From the NCBI RefSeq assembly GCF_002631205.1, contig NZ_PDLO01000005.1:124001-188000 (forward strand): 64,000 nucleotides of DNA. Reading direction: 5' to 3'. Made by a program: the position numbers and the translations under genes. Shown in pieces: positions 36,691-45,406 of this stretch. The notes beneath the pieces are model-generated. The model was not told the origin of the DNA. It saw only the letters and a list, made by a program, of their open reading frames with translations, and did no database searches. The first letter of the stretch is position 1; each line of letters begins with the position of its first letter. Origin of the DNA: Neolewinella marina. GTDB taxonomy: Bacteria > Bacteroidota > Bacteroidia > Chitinophagales > Saprospiraceae.

Positions 36691-38025
36691 TCAGGCCAGA
36701 CCCAGAAAGTAAAGGACCCCCACCCCGATCAAACCCGACATACCCATGACGAGGGACTGGACGGTGTACGTACGGTAGAGTACTGGGACGGGGACGTCGT
36801 GCAAGCGGTTCAGGAGCCAAAAGAAGCTGGAATTGGCGTGGAATACGCAAAAAGCACCACACCCCACGAGTGCTGCCGTAACCTCCACGGAGTAGGGCAG
36901 TACCGGCTGCATGGGCCCCACGATTGAGGCAGCCCCGATCAGGGACACTGTAATGGAACCCGTGGCCGTAGTCAGGATGGCCGAAACCATGAACGGCAGG
37001 AAAAAGCCGATCCAGGGCAGCAGGGTGAAGGCCTCCGCGAGGGAGTCCTGAATGCCCACCGCCCGGATGAGGTAACCGAATGCGCCCCCGGCGCCGGTGA
37101 TCATGATGACCAGGGCAGACTTCACGATGGCCTGTTCCACGAGGTTCCCAAGGGAGGGTCCAGGTTGACGGCGGTTCCGGTACTGCCACGCGGCCACCCC
37201 CGCCCCGATCAGTACGGCAATCATCGGGGTACTGAGGAAAATCAGCCACTCATCAACCCAATCACCGCCCAGGTCGGGCCGAAAGGAGCCGGCGGCCATC
37301 AGTAGGATCGGCACGACGATGGGCAGCAGGTCGAACCAGGCGCCCCTCAGCCGGTCTCCGGGGGGCGCTACCAGTTGTTCCGCGGACTGCTCCGCCTCGA
37401 TGCGGTCGTCGTGGGCGATCCAGACGTTCCGGCAACCGTAGGTGGCCCATAGTACCCCGCCCGCCAGGCAGCAGAGGCCCACGAAAGCGTTGATCAGGAT
37501 CATCCGCCCCAGATCGGCCTCCAAGATGGAAGCGACGGCTAGGGGGCCGGGGGTCGGGGGCAGCAGGGTGTGGGATACGGTGAGCCCAGCCGTCAGGGCC
37601 AGGCCGATCACCAGCACCGGTCGGCGGCTGCGGGCCGCGATTGCTTCCGTCACGGGCTGGAGTACGATGTATGCCACGTCGACGAACACCGGAATTGACA
37701 CGATGTAGCCGGTCAGGCCCATAGCCCACGGCAGAAACCGCTCCCCGAACAGCCGCACCACGGCGGTGGATATGCGCAGCGCACCCCCCGTTTCCCGTAG
37801 CACCTCCCCGACGAAAGCCCCCAGGATTACCACCACGGCGATCCACTGCAGGGTGTTGCCGAAGCCTTCGGCCAGCAGATCGACGGTCTCCCGCCCGCCA
37901 AGACCGGAGCAGACCCCCAGGGCCAGCCCGGCCAGGAGCAGGGTGATGAAGGGGTGCCAGCCCCAGCGGGAAATGCCCACGATGAGGAGCAGCAGTACGA
38001 CGAAGAGGACGATGAGGGGGTACAT
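36691..38025 (-). CDS. GntP-family gluconate/sugar-acid permease
   Basis: 444 residues, almost entirely hydrophobic, with about 12-14 predicted helices. Family blocks are FITLLLAGLALGVCSG, FGNTLQWIAVVVILGAFVGEVL, FVDVAYIVLQP, TAGLTVSHTLLPPTPGPLAVA and MITGAGGAFGYLIR...TTATGSITVSLIGAASI. These define GntP H+ symporters for gluconate, galactonate or ketodeoxy acids. It lies between the sulfatase arm and the sulfatase-GH16 gene, on the minus strand. The start is ATG 38025, since the TTG two codons earlier is less likely. It may import or exchange a sugar acid connected to anhydrogalactonate metabolism (inference). Confidence 0.9.
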   Translation of the reverse strand: MYPLIVLFVVLLLLIVGISRWGWHPFITLLLAGLALGVCSGLGGRETVDLLAEGFGNTLQWIAVVVILGAFVGEVLRETGGALRISTAVVRLFGERFLPWAMGLTGYIVSIPVFVDVAYIVLQPVTEAIAARSRRPVLVIGLALTAGLTVSHTLLPPTPGPLAVASILEADLGRMILINAFVGLCCLAGGVLWATYGCRNVWIAHDDRIEAEQSAEQLVAPPGDRLRGAWFDLLPIVVPILLMAAGSFRPDLGGDWVDEWLIFLSTPMIAVLIGAGVAAWQYRNRRQPGPSLGNLVEQAIVKSALVIMITGAGGAFGYLIRAVGIQDSLAEAFTLLPWIGFFLPFMVSAILTTATGSITVSLIGAASIVGPMQPVLPYSVEVTAALVGCGAFCVFHANSSFFWLLNRLHDVPVPVLYRTYTVQSLVMGMSGLIGVGVLYFLGLA

Positions 38026-38067
38026 AAGCAAGGAAGTTGCGATGCGGAATCCCCCTACCGGGTAGCG

Positions 38068-38099
38068 AAACGCCGGGAAAGCGTGCTTCCCCGGCGTTT
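38068..38099 (-). terminator. Terminator behind the sulfatase-GH16 gene
   Basis: AAACGCCGGG and CCCGGCGTTT form a 10-bp GC-rich stem in the 103-base gap between the sulfatase-GH16 stop and the permease start. It ends with a short T run on either strand. Confidence 0.6.
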
Positions 38100-38128
38100 T
38101 GAAATTCCGATCATGTTACAAGCAATTC

Positions 38129-41100
38129 TTAGCGGGCGATGACGAGCTTGCGGACTACCGACCCCGCGGGGGAATCCACACGGATGAGGTAGACCCCGCT
38201 GCCGGCGGAAAAGCGGCCCGTGTCGATAATCAGCCGATCCCCACCCTCCACCGAGGCGACGTAGACCCGCTGACCCGCCAGGGTGGAAATGGTCAGTTCA
38301 TGGACGCCGGTTCCGGACAGGGCCACCGTTAGCTCATTCTTCCGCAGGGGGTTGGGGTACACCGCTACCTGCAGCGACGGGGCGGCGGTTGCAATGGTAG
38401 CGGGTTTTCCGGCGCCAGCCGTAGCTTGCGCATCGACGAATCCCCAATTGAAGATTTCCCAGTCGCCCACCGCGTCGGCGTTGGCCCGCAGGCGGAGGTC
38501 GGTGTGCCGGGGGTCCACCGTAGCGTATAGGTCATTGGCCTGGGTGCGGAAGGACACGCGGTAGGGAGCCTGTGGTTCCCAGCTCAGGCGTTCGTCTTGC
38601 GTAATCTGGCGGGAATTCGCCTTGAAGATGTTTGCGTCCTGTTTGAAGACCTGGAGGATCTTGTCGTGGGAGGTGGCGCGCAGGGCGATGTATCCCTCCC
38701 CGGCGTCCACTACCTTAAAGGTCTCGGCGTCTTCCGGTTGGGCGGCGTTGGCCTCGATCACCTTTGCCTGCTGGCTCAGCCGGAGGTAGTAGCCCGAGTG
38801 GGCCTGCAGCCAGATGTGCTGTCCGAGCGGTACGGGGTTCAGTACGGTCACCTCCACCGTGTCGGTGAGGCCCCCGTCGGCGGTGGTAGCCACCACGGCA
38901 GTGTATCCGGCCGCTACGGCGTGGACGAGGCCGGCGGTATCCACGGTGGCCACCCCGGGGTCGAGGGAGGCGTAGGTCACGGTTGGGTCGCTGGCATCGG
39001 CCGGCGCCACCGTGGTAGTCAGGCGGGTGGTATCCCCGACGGTGAGCTGCAGGGAATCGGGGAACACCCCTACCCCCGTGATGGCCACCCAGGGCGTACC
39101 GGCGCTGATTTCGATCTCGTCAAAGTAAACCGTACTGCTGCCGGCGTCGGTATCCGTGGGGCGCACCAGCAGGCGGAGGCGGTCCTTGGGCCCGGAGTTG
39201 GCGTCGCGGGTGAAGGGGATGTCCACCGTTACCCACTGCCCCGTGGGCAGCTCCGTAATTTCCAGGGAAGTCAGTTCCTGGAAGGGCTCCTCCAGGATGG
39301 GCCGGAAAAGAGTCTGGCTGCTGCCCGCTTCCACCCACACCCGCAGGCGGAGGTTGTGGATGCCGGTGCCGAGCTTCAGGGTACCGAAGGGGGCAAAGGC
39401 CACGCCATTGTTGCCCAGGGTGCCAGCGTGGGTGAACTTCAGCGACTTGTTGCCTGCATAGGCCCGCTCGTTGGTCAGGCGGTAGTTCGCTTGGGCGAAG
39501 GCGGGGATGAACCAATCCTGGGAAGTACCGTCGCCTAGCTGAATGGGCCCTTCGAAGTCGTAAACGGTCGTCAGGGGAACGTAGGGGGTCACCTCTACCG
39601 CGGCCGTGGCCGTAAAACCTCCTTCCTCGGTCGTGGCCGTGATGACTGTGGTACCCGGGCCCACGCCCAGGACCGTACCCGCGGCGTCGACGGTGGCCAC
39701 CGTCGTGTCGTTTGAGGTCCAGTAAATTTGGGGGCGGGTAGCGTCGGCGGGTTTCACCTCCGCGACCAGGGTGACCGACTGCCCTACTTCGATGCGGGCA
39801 GAATCCGGGGCGATGGTCAGGCCGGCGACCGGCCGGTAGACGCTGAAACGGATGTCGTCGATATAGACGGTGCTGCTGTCGGCGTCGGTATCGCCGGGCC
39901 GCAGGAGCAGCCGCAGGCGGTCCTTCTCCCCGGAGGGCAGCTCGCGGGTGAAGGGCAGGGTAACGGTGGTCCAGGTGTTGGTGGGCAGTCCGGAAATGTC
40001 GATGCCGGGCAGCTCCACCCAGGGGTCTTCCAGGATGGGGCGGATGAGGGTGCGCGTGCTGCCTTCGGCCACCCAGATCCTGGCCGTCATCACCTGACTG
40101 CCGGCCTCCAGGTTCAGGGAACCGAAGGGGGCGAAGGCCACCGCATTACTGGTTAGGGCCCCGGAGTGGGTGAACCTGAGGGACCGCTGCCCGGAAAAGG
40201 GCTTTTCCGTGGTGATGGCGTAGTAGTCCTGGGCAAAACCCGGGATGAACCAGTCTTCGTAACTGCCGTCCTGCAGTTCCACGGGGCCTTCAAAGTCGTA
40301 CACCCGGCCAGTATTGGGGTTGGGTTCCTCGCGTTCCCACACCCTGACGTATTCCACCTCGTAGTCGACGGGCAGGTTGGCCGGGTCGGGCTCGCCCCAC
40401 CAGGGGAAGATCTCCGAATCCACCCAGATGTGCTGCCCCCCGACAAGGGGCCACCGCTTGGAGTCGATGCCGTTCTCCTCCACCCACTGCCGGGAGGTAG
40501 AGGCGATGAGCTGTCCGTCGGCGTAGAGGCGGACGGTATCCGAGCCCCACTCGGCGCCGAAGACGTGGAAGCCGTCGGAGAAGCTGAAGGGCAGCTCGTG
40601 GGTTTCCGTCCAGACCTTGTTCGGGTTGGGGATGGTCCAATCGTGGATGGTGGACCACATCAGGTTCTGCCGGCGGCCCTTGCCCACGGCCTCGAAGACG
40701 TCGAGCTCGGAGAGTACCCCCTTGGCGCCCGTGGTCCAGAAGGCCCCGGTGACGAACTCCACGGGTAGGCGGCACTTGATTTCCATATACCCTTCAAAGA
40801 GGGTTTCCTTGGTGCTGATGCCGCCGGTGGTCCAGCGGTATTCATCGGTACCGGGGTTCACCCACTCTCGGTCGGGTTCGTAGCGGGTCTGGATCTTGAG
40901 CATCCCGTCCTCCAGCCGCACGTTGTCGGTGGAGTACTGCCAGGGGGCGCGGCCCACGAAGTTGGAGCGGTACTCGCCGTCGCGGCCCTGGATCAGCCAC
41001 TTGTTCTCGTCGAGGGTGTCGCCCTCGAACTCGTCGCTCAGGGCCTCGTTGAGGGTCCACGCCTTGAGGTTGAGGGGGTCGGTGTGGGGGTAGACCGCGC

Positions 41101-42835
41101 CGTCCCCGGCTTTGTGGGAGGCGTAGTCGAAGGTGCGCTCGTAGTCTGCGAAGACCGGCTCGGCGGTGTTGCCGGCAAGGTCTTCCCCGTACCAAAGGAT
41201 GCGGTGGGGGTGGCCGCCGTTGCGGTCGTGGTCAAACCAGCTGGGTTTGACGTCGTAGAAGTCCCGCGACCATTCCGCCCCTTGGCGTTCGAGCTGGAAC
41301 TTAACGGCTTCGGCCGTGGTACTGCCCACCGCGCCGGTAAGTTCCACCTCGGGGTTTACCTGGCCGTCAAACAGCCGCCAGGGCCCGTTGCCGCCCTTCT
41401 TGGTCATCCGGTAGGGGTAGGATACCACGGCGGCATTGTGAAAGCCATCCTGGGGGCGGAGCACGTAGATGGGCTCCCCGGGGCGGGCGTCGCGGCCGGC
41501 GATGAGGGCATCGAGGAAGTCCACCCCGTCGAGGCGTTTTCCTGCGGGGATCTCACCACCGGCGGCCTTCACCAGGGTGGGATAAAGGTCCAGGGCGCTC
41601 AGGGTGTAGTCGTAGGTGGCGGGGGTGGTGATGCGGGCGGGCCAGTGGACGAAAAAGGGCACCCGGTGACCGCCCTCGTCGACGCTGCCCTTCTGGTCGT
41701 CCAGGGGATAATTCACCGCCCCCTTGGTCCAGCGGTAGCCGCCGTTGTCGCTCAGAAAGATGATGAGGGTATTGTCGAGTTCGCCCGTCGCCCGCAGTTT
41801 GTCGACCACCCGCCCGATGTTGGCGTCCATATTGGCCACCATGGTGGCGTAGACGATGCGTTCGCGGACCAGTTCCTCGATCATGGCAGCTTGCTCAGCG
41901 GCGGGCAACTGGGTCACCGGGGGGCTTTCCCGCAGGTAGGGACTGTTGCGGACCAGCTCCTCGAAGTCGGGGTTGGCAGCCTTGAAGGCGGCGATCTCCT
42001 CCTCTGGGGCCTGCAGGGGGGTGTGGGGGGCGTTATAGGCCAGGTAGAGGAAGAAGGGGTCGTCCTCGGACGCCTTGCGGTCGATGAAGTCGATCGCCTG
42101 GTCGGTAAGGACGTCGGTGAGGTACTCCTCCAGTCCGAATTCCTTGCGGTCTACGTAGTCGCGGTTTCGCCGCAGGGGGTCCTGGTATTCGTTGGTGGTG
42201 TGGTTGTCCTTGGGTTCGTTGTAGCGCGCCGGGTCGTTGTATTCGGGGTCGGTGGGGCGGTACTTGTACCACACCTGGTCGTATGCGCTGCGGAAGTAGC
42301 TCTTGCCGCCGCCGAGGAAGCCGAAGAATTCGTCAAACCCCCGATCCTGGGGCTGATATTGCCCCTGAGCAAAGCCCAGGTGCCATTTCCCTACGGCCAT
42401 GGTGTGGTAGGAGGCCTGGTCGATGAGCCGGGAGAAGTAGGTTTCCGACTCGGGAATGCCCAGGGGGGTGGTGATGTCGTTGGGCAGGTTGTACTGGGCC
42501 CCGATGCGGTGGGGGTAGACCCCCGAAAGGATGGCCGCCCGGCTGGGTCCGCAGAAGGGGTGGGCCACGTGGGCGTTGGTGGCCACGATGCCCGCGGCGG
42601 CCAGGGCGTCGAGGCGGGGGGTGGGAATGATGCCCAGGTCGGCCGGGTAATCCGCGGCGCGGTTGAATCCCACGTCGCCGTAGCCCAAGTCGTCCGCCAT
42701 GATGACCAGGATGTTCGGCCGTTCACCACCGCCGCCGGTCTGGGCGCCCGCCGGGGACAGGAAGGACAGCCCCAGCAGCAGCAGAATAAAATACCGTAAT
42801 GGGTAGAATTGAGGTTGCATAGTGTGTTTTTGCAT
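38129..42835 (-). CDS. Fused S1 sulfatase-GH16 endo-galactanase, T9SS-secreted
   Basis: 1568 residues. Signal peptide ending AGAQ (32). Sulfatase about 38-580: RPNILVIMADDLGYGD, Cys95 in FCGPSR as formylglycine site, GKWHLGF, FLSDNGGYRW. GH16 about 590-840: LSDEFEGDTLDENKW and the complete catalytic motif ELDVFE (Glu710, Asp712, Glu715), then IWVDSEIFPWWGEPDPANLPVDYEVEYVRVW as in kappa-carrageenase-type enzymes. Two related beta modules (about 845-1000 and 1090-1250, each opening YDFEGP) alternate with two Big_2 Ig-like domains (about 1005-1090, 1250-1335). A trefoil/fascin-like domain (about 1337-1470) and a type IX sorting domain (VAVYPNPL to end) close it. One open frame without break. It should desulfate and cut carrageenan at the cell surface. 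ATG 42820 is an alternative start. Confidence 0.92.
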   Translation of the reverse strand: MQKHTMQPQFYPLRYFILLLLGLSFLSPAGAQTGGGGERPNILVIMADDLGYGDVGFNRAADYPADLGIIPTPRLDALAAAGIVATNAHVAHPFCGPSRAAILSGVYPHRIGAQYNLPNDITTPLGIPESETYFSRLIDQASYHTMAVGKWHLGFAQGQYQPQDRGFDEFFGFLGGGKSYFRSAYDQVWYKYRPTDPEYNDPARYNEPKDNHTTNEYQDPLRRNRDYVDRKEFGLEEYLTDVLTDQAIDFIDRKASEDDPFFLYLAYNAPHTPLQAPEEEIAAFKAANPDFEELVRNSPYLRESPPVTQLPAAEQAAMIEELVRERIVYATMVANMDANIGRVVDKLRATGELDNTLIIFLSDNGGYRWTKGAVNYPLDDQKGSVDEGGHRVPFFVHWPARITTPATYDYTLSALDLYPTLVKAAGGEIPAGKRLDGVDFLDALIAGRDARPGEPIYVLRPQDGFHNAAVVSYPYRMTKKGGNGPWRLFDGQVNPEVELTGAVGSTTAEAVKFQLERQGAEWSRDFYDVKPSWFDHDRNGGHPHRILWYGEDLAGNTAEPVFADYERTFDYASHKAGDGAVYPHTDPLNLKAWTLNEALSDEFEGDTLDENKWLIQGRDGEYRSNFVGRAPWQYSTDNVRLEDGMLKIQTRYEPDREWVNPGTDEYRWTTGGISTKETLFEGYMEIKCRLPVEFVTGAFWTTGAKGVLSELDVFEAVGKGRRQNLMWSTIHDWTIPNPNKVWTETHELPFSFSDGFHVFGAEWGSDTVRLYADGQLIASTSRQWVEENGIDSKRWPLVGGQHIWVDSEIFPWWGEPDPANLPVDYEVEYVRVWEREEPNPNTGRVYDFEGPVELQDGSYEDWFIPGFAQDYYAITTEKPFSGQRSLRFTHSGALTSNAVAFAPFGSLNLEAGSQVMTARIWVAEGSTRTLIRPILEDPWVELPGIDISGLPTNTWTTVTLPFTRELPSGEKDRLRLLLRPGDTDADSSTVYIDDIRFSVYRPVAGLTIAPDSARIEVGQSVTLVAEVKPADATRPQIYWTSNDTTVATVDAAGTVLGVGPGTTVITATTEEGGFTATAAVEVTPYVPLTTVYDFEGPIQLGDGTSQDWFIPAFAQANYRLTNERAYAGNKSLKFTHAGTLGNNGVAFAPFGTLKLGTGIHNLRLRVWVEAGSSQTLFRPILEEPFQELTSLEITELPTGQWVTVDIPFTRDANSGPKDRLRLLVRPTDTDAGSSTVYFDEIEISAGTPWVAITGVGVFPDSLQLTVGDTTRLTTTVAPADASDPTVTYASLDPGVATVDTAGLVHAVAAGYTAVVATTADGGLTDTVEVTVLNPVPLGQHIWLQAHSGYYLRLSQQAKVIEANAAQPEDAETFKVVDAGEGYIALRATSHDKILQVFKQDANIFKANSRQITQDERLSWEPQAPYRVSFRTQANDLYATVDPRHTDLRLRANADAVGDWEIFNWGFVDAQATAGAGKPATIATAAPSLQVAVYPNPLRKNELTVALSGTGVHELTISTLAGQRVYVASVEGGDRLIIDTGRFSAGSGVYLIRVDSPAGSVVRKLVIAR

Positions 42836-42918
42836 GATCCTCCAAAACTATCATGGCCCCCGACCGGAGGCTGGTTGATATTTACCGATCGCTTCACGGA
42901 TTTTAACCTGCTGGCCGG

Positions 42919-42932
42919 TGACCGTATTTTAA
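42919..42932 (+). promoter_or_regulatory. Candidate AraC operator, regulator/fusion-gene copy
   Basis: TGACCGTATTTTAA lies between the AraC gene (plus) and the sulfatase-GH16 gene (minus). It matches 32663-32676 perfectly. A half-similar CGGATTTTAACC occurs 26 bases upstream (from 42897), giving a direct-repeat look. Its 3' part may double as the -33 element of the AraC promoter. Confidence 0.5.
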
Positions 42933-42947
42933 TCCCCGAGGGCGGGT

Positions 42948-42955
42948 TACCTTAG
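42948..42955 (+). promoter_or_regulatory. Probable -7 box of the AraC gene
   Basis: TACCTTAG approximates the Bacteroidota TAnnTTTG box and lies 33 bases before the ATG. The same octamer precedes galM at 50702. Confidence 0.35.
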
Positions 42956-42988
42956 GGACCCCATCAATAATTGGTTAGTCGCCCCATC

Positions 42989-43855
42989 ATGAAGCTACAG
43001 TACAAGACCACCGACAGCGATCCCCTTAGTTCTATCTCCGTGCGTCGCATCCAGCAGCCCTACATCGGACAAAACTGGCATTTCCACGAAGAATACGAAC
43101 TGATCTATTTCCTGGAAGGGCAGGGGATGCGCATCGTTGGCGACCACATGTCCAATTTCAAGGCTGGGGAACTGGTATTGGTAGGGCAATGGCTACCACA
43201 CCTGTGGCGGAATGATGACCTGAATACCGGGGGCCTGAGTGCGGACTTCATCGTCGTGAAGTTTAAATCCCAATTGAAGGGTATTGACCTGTTTGCCCTG
43301 CCGGAGCTCTCGACCATGAAAATGTTGCTACACCGCTCCGCGAACGGCATGCTGTTCTCCACCAGCTGCCTGCCCGCCATCCACCCCCTGATGCTGCAGC
43401 TGGCCGGGGCCGGCTCCGTGGACCGCATAGTCCACTTCCTCCGCATCATGGACGTCCTCAGCCGGCAGACGGACTATGAGTTTCTCGCCAGTCACGATTT
43501 TACCCTGCCCACGGAGGTCACCAAGGAAAGCCGCCTGCAATCGGTAATCAATTACATTTTTGAGCGGTATACCCAGGAAATTACCCTGGACGACATATCG
43601 GACGTAGCCTGCCTTACGCCCCCGGCCTTCTGCCGCTTCTTCAAGAACCGGACCAACAAGACCTTCTTTCATTTCCTGAATGAATTCCGGATCAACAAGG
43701 CTTGTCAACTCCTCATTGGCAACGAGCGGCAGATCAAGGAAATCTGCTTTGACGTAGGCTTCCAGTCGCTGACCAACTTCAACCGCATCTTCAGGAAGGC
43801 CAAGGGTATTACCCCCAGCCAGTACCGCAGCCGCTACCGCAAGATGCACGCGTAG
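42989..43855 (+). CDS. AraC-family transcriptional regulator
   Basis: 288 residues from ATG 42989. The N-terminal cupin-type ligand domain (WHFHEEYELIYFLEGQGMRIVGD, LVLVGQWLPHLWRND) is a sugar sensor in relatives. The C-terminal two-helix-turn-helix domain (about 195-288) contains ITLDDISDVACLTPPAFCRFFKNRT and KEICFDVGFQSLTNFNRIFRKAKGITPSQYR, the AraC signature. It is divergent from the sulfatase-GH16 gene and inside the locus, so it is the likely local activator. AraC regulators also control carrageenan regulons in Zobellia. Candidate binding sites are listed at 28174, 32663 and 42919. Cytoplasmic. Confidence 0.93.
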   Translation: MKLQYKTTDSDPLSSISVRRIQQPYIGQNWHFHEEYELIYFLEGQGMRIVGDHMSNFKAGELVLVGQWLPHLWRNDDLNTGGLSADFIVVKFKSQLKGIDLFALPELSTMKMLLHRSANGMLFSTSCLPAIHPLMLQLAGAGSVDRIVHFLRIMDVLSRQTDYEFLASHDFTLPTEVTKESRLQSVINYIFERYTQEITLDDISDVACLTPPAFCRFFKNRTNKTFFHFLNEFRINKACQLLIGNERQIKEICFDVGFQSLTNFNRIFRKAKGITPSQYRSRYRKMHA

Positions 43856-43899
43856 GGACTTCCCTGCCCCTCACCTCCGCTGCGGACATCCAGCCCGGA

Positions 43900-43938
43900 G
43901 AAGGTCCGTATATTTTCCGGATGTTGAAATACCTGCTG
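43900..43938 (+). promoter_or_regulatory. Promoter/start region of the sulfatase, duplicated at 14458
   Basis: GTATATTTTCCGG directly before the ATG at 43921 resembles a -7 box very close to the start, so the leader may be very short. The 39 bases are repeated exactly at 14458-14496. Confidence 0.45.
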
Positions 43939-45324
43939 CCCCTCTGCGCCCTGCTGCTGCACGCCTGCGGTAGTGCCCCGGCACCCCCCGCCGAAGCCGC
44001 CGCCACCCCGGACGCCCCGCCGAATATCGTGCTCATCTTCACCGACGACATGGGCTACGCCGACATCGGCGCCTACGGCGGCGACCACGTCAGCACCCCC
44101 CACCTCGACCGGCTGGCCGCCGAGGGCGTCCGCTTCACCGACTTCCGGGTAGCCCAGGCCGTCTGCACCGCCAGCCGGGCCGCCCTGCTCACCGGCTGCT
44201 ACCCCAACCGCGTAGGGCTGAGGGGCGCGCTGGACCACACCGCGAAGGCCGGACTGGCCCCCGAGGAAACCACCCTGGCCGAAGTGCTGAAGGGCCGCGG
44301 CTACCGCACCGCCATGGTGGGCAAGTGGCACCTGGGGCACCGCCCGCCCTACCTGCCCACCGACCAGGGCTTCGACAGCTACCTCGGCATCCCCTACAGC
44401 CACGACATGTGGGCCAGCCACCCCGAAGCCTGGGCCAAGCGCTACTTCCCGGAACGGGTGCCCCTGCTGGAGGGTCACCGGCTGGTAGACAGCCTCTCCG
44501 ACTTCACCACCCTGAACCGGATGTACAATGAGGAAGCCACCCGCCAGATCGCGGCTCACGATCCGGCCAGCGGCCCCCTCTTCCTCTACCTGGCCCACTC
44601 CCTGCCCCACGTGCCGCTGGCCGAAGACCCCGACTACCTGACGCCCACCGGCCAGGGGCTGTACGCCGACGTAATCGCCGAGATCGACGCCGGCGTGGGG
44701 GAAATCCGCCAGGCCCTGGCCGACCGGGGCATGGCCGACAACACCCTCCTCATCTTCTCCAGCGACAACGGGCCCTGGCTCAGCTACGGCGACCACGCCG
44801 GTCGCACCCCCTTCCGAGAGGGTAAGGCCAGCAGCTTCGAAGGCGGGGTGCGCGTACCCCTCATCACCCACTGGCCCGGCCACACCCCCACCGGCACCGT
44901 GAGCCAGGCCAACCTGATGACCACCGACCTGCTGCCCAGTCTGGCCCGCCTGGTGGGCGCCCCCCTGCCCGACCGCCCCCTGGACGGCCACGAGCGCCTC
45001 AGCGACTTCCTGGGGCACACCGAACGGCCCTCCCCCACCCCCTACGCCATCTACTGGCTCGACGACCTGGAGGCGGTGGTGAGCGCCAACGGCCGCTACA
45101 AGCTTCACTTCCCCCACACCTACCCCACCGTCGGGGAGCAGCCCCCCGCCACCGGCGGGCAACCGGTCAAGTACCGCCGCGACTCCATCGGGCTGTCGCT
45201 CTTCGACCTGCGCCAGGACCCCGGGGAGACCACCGACGTGGCCGCCGCCCACCCCGCCGTGGTGGAACGGCTGACCGCCTTCGCCGACCAGCTCAAGGCC
45301 GAGTTGGCGGGCTCCGCCCCCTGA
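43921..45324 (+). CDS. Sulfatase lipoprotein, arylsulfatase A-like
   Basis: 467 residues. Lipobox LLLHAC (Cys16), then PPNIVLIFTDDMGYADIGAYG. Cys82 in CTASRAALLTG is the formylglycine site in the CxAxR form, not the CxPSR form of the other three sulfatases here. GKWHLGH, FLYLAHSLPHVPL, IFSSDNGPWL and FEGGVRVPLI follow the arylsulfatase A pattern. It is transcribed away from the AraC gene, 65 bases after it. It probably removes a different sulfate from the same algal galactan or from mono/disaccharide products in the periplasm (inference). Confidence 0.9.
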   Translation: MLKYLLPLCALLLHACGSAPAPPAEAAATPDAPPNIVLIFTDDMGYADIGAYGGDHVSTPHLDRLAAEGVRFTDFRVAQAVCTASRAALLTGCYPNRVGLRGALDHTAKAGLAPEETTLAEVLKGRGYRTAMVGKWHLGHRPPYLPTDQGFDSYLGIPYSHDMWASHPEAWAKRYFPERVPLLEGHRLVDSLSDFTTLNRMYNEEATRQIAAHDPASGPLFLYLAHSLPHVPLAEDPDYLTPTGQGLYADVIAEIDAGVGEIRQALADRGMADNTLLIFSSDNGPWLSYGDHAGRTPFREGKASSFEGGVRVPLITHWPGHTPTGTVSQANLMTTDLLPSLARLVGAPLPDRPLDGHERLSDFLGHTERPSPTPYAIYWLDDLEAVVSANGRYKLHFPHTYPTVGEQPPATGGQPVKYRRDSIGLSLFDLRQDPGETTDVAAAHPAVVERLTAFADQLKAELAGSAP

Positions 45325-45406
45325 TTCCCCCGGCACCCGCGCGCCGCCGCCCCCGGGCCACGTTTTCTTTGTCCGCCGTGTCCTACCTTTAAAGCAGAAG
45401 CCTCCG

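Noticed and set aside
41084..42799. 571-codon plus-strand open frame opposite the fusion gene
   Set aside because: Low-complexity Val/Gly-rich, no motifs; antisense to the sulfatase domain.
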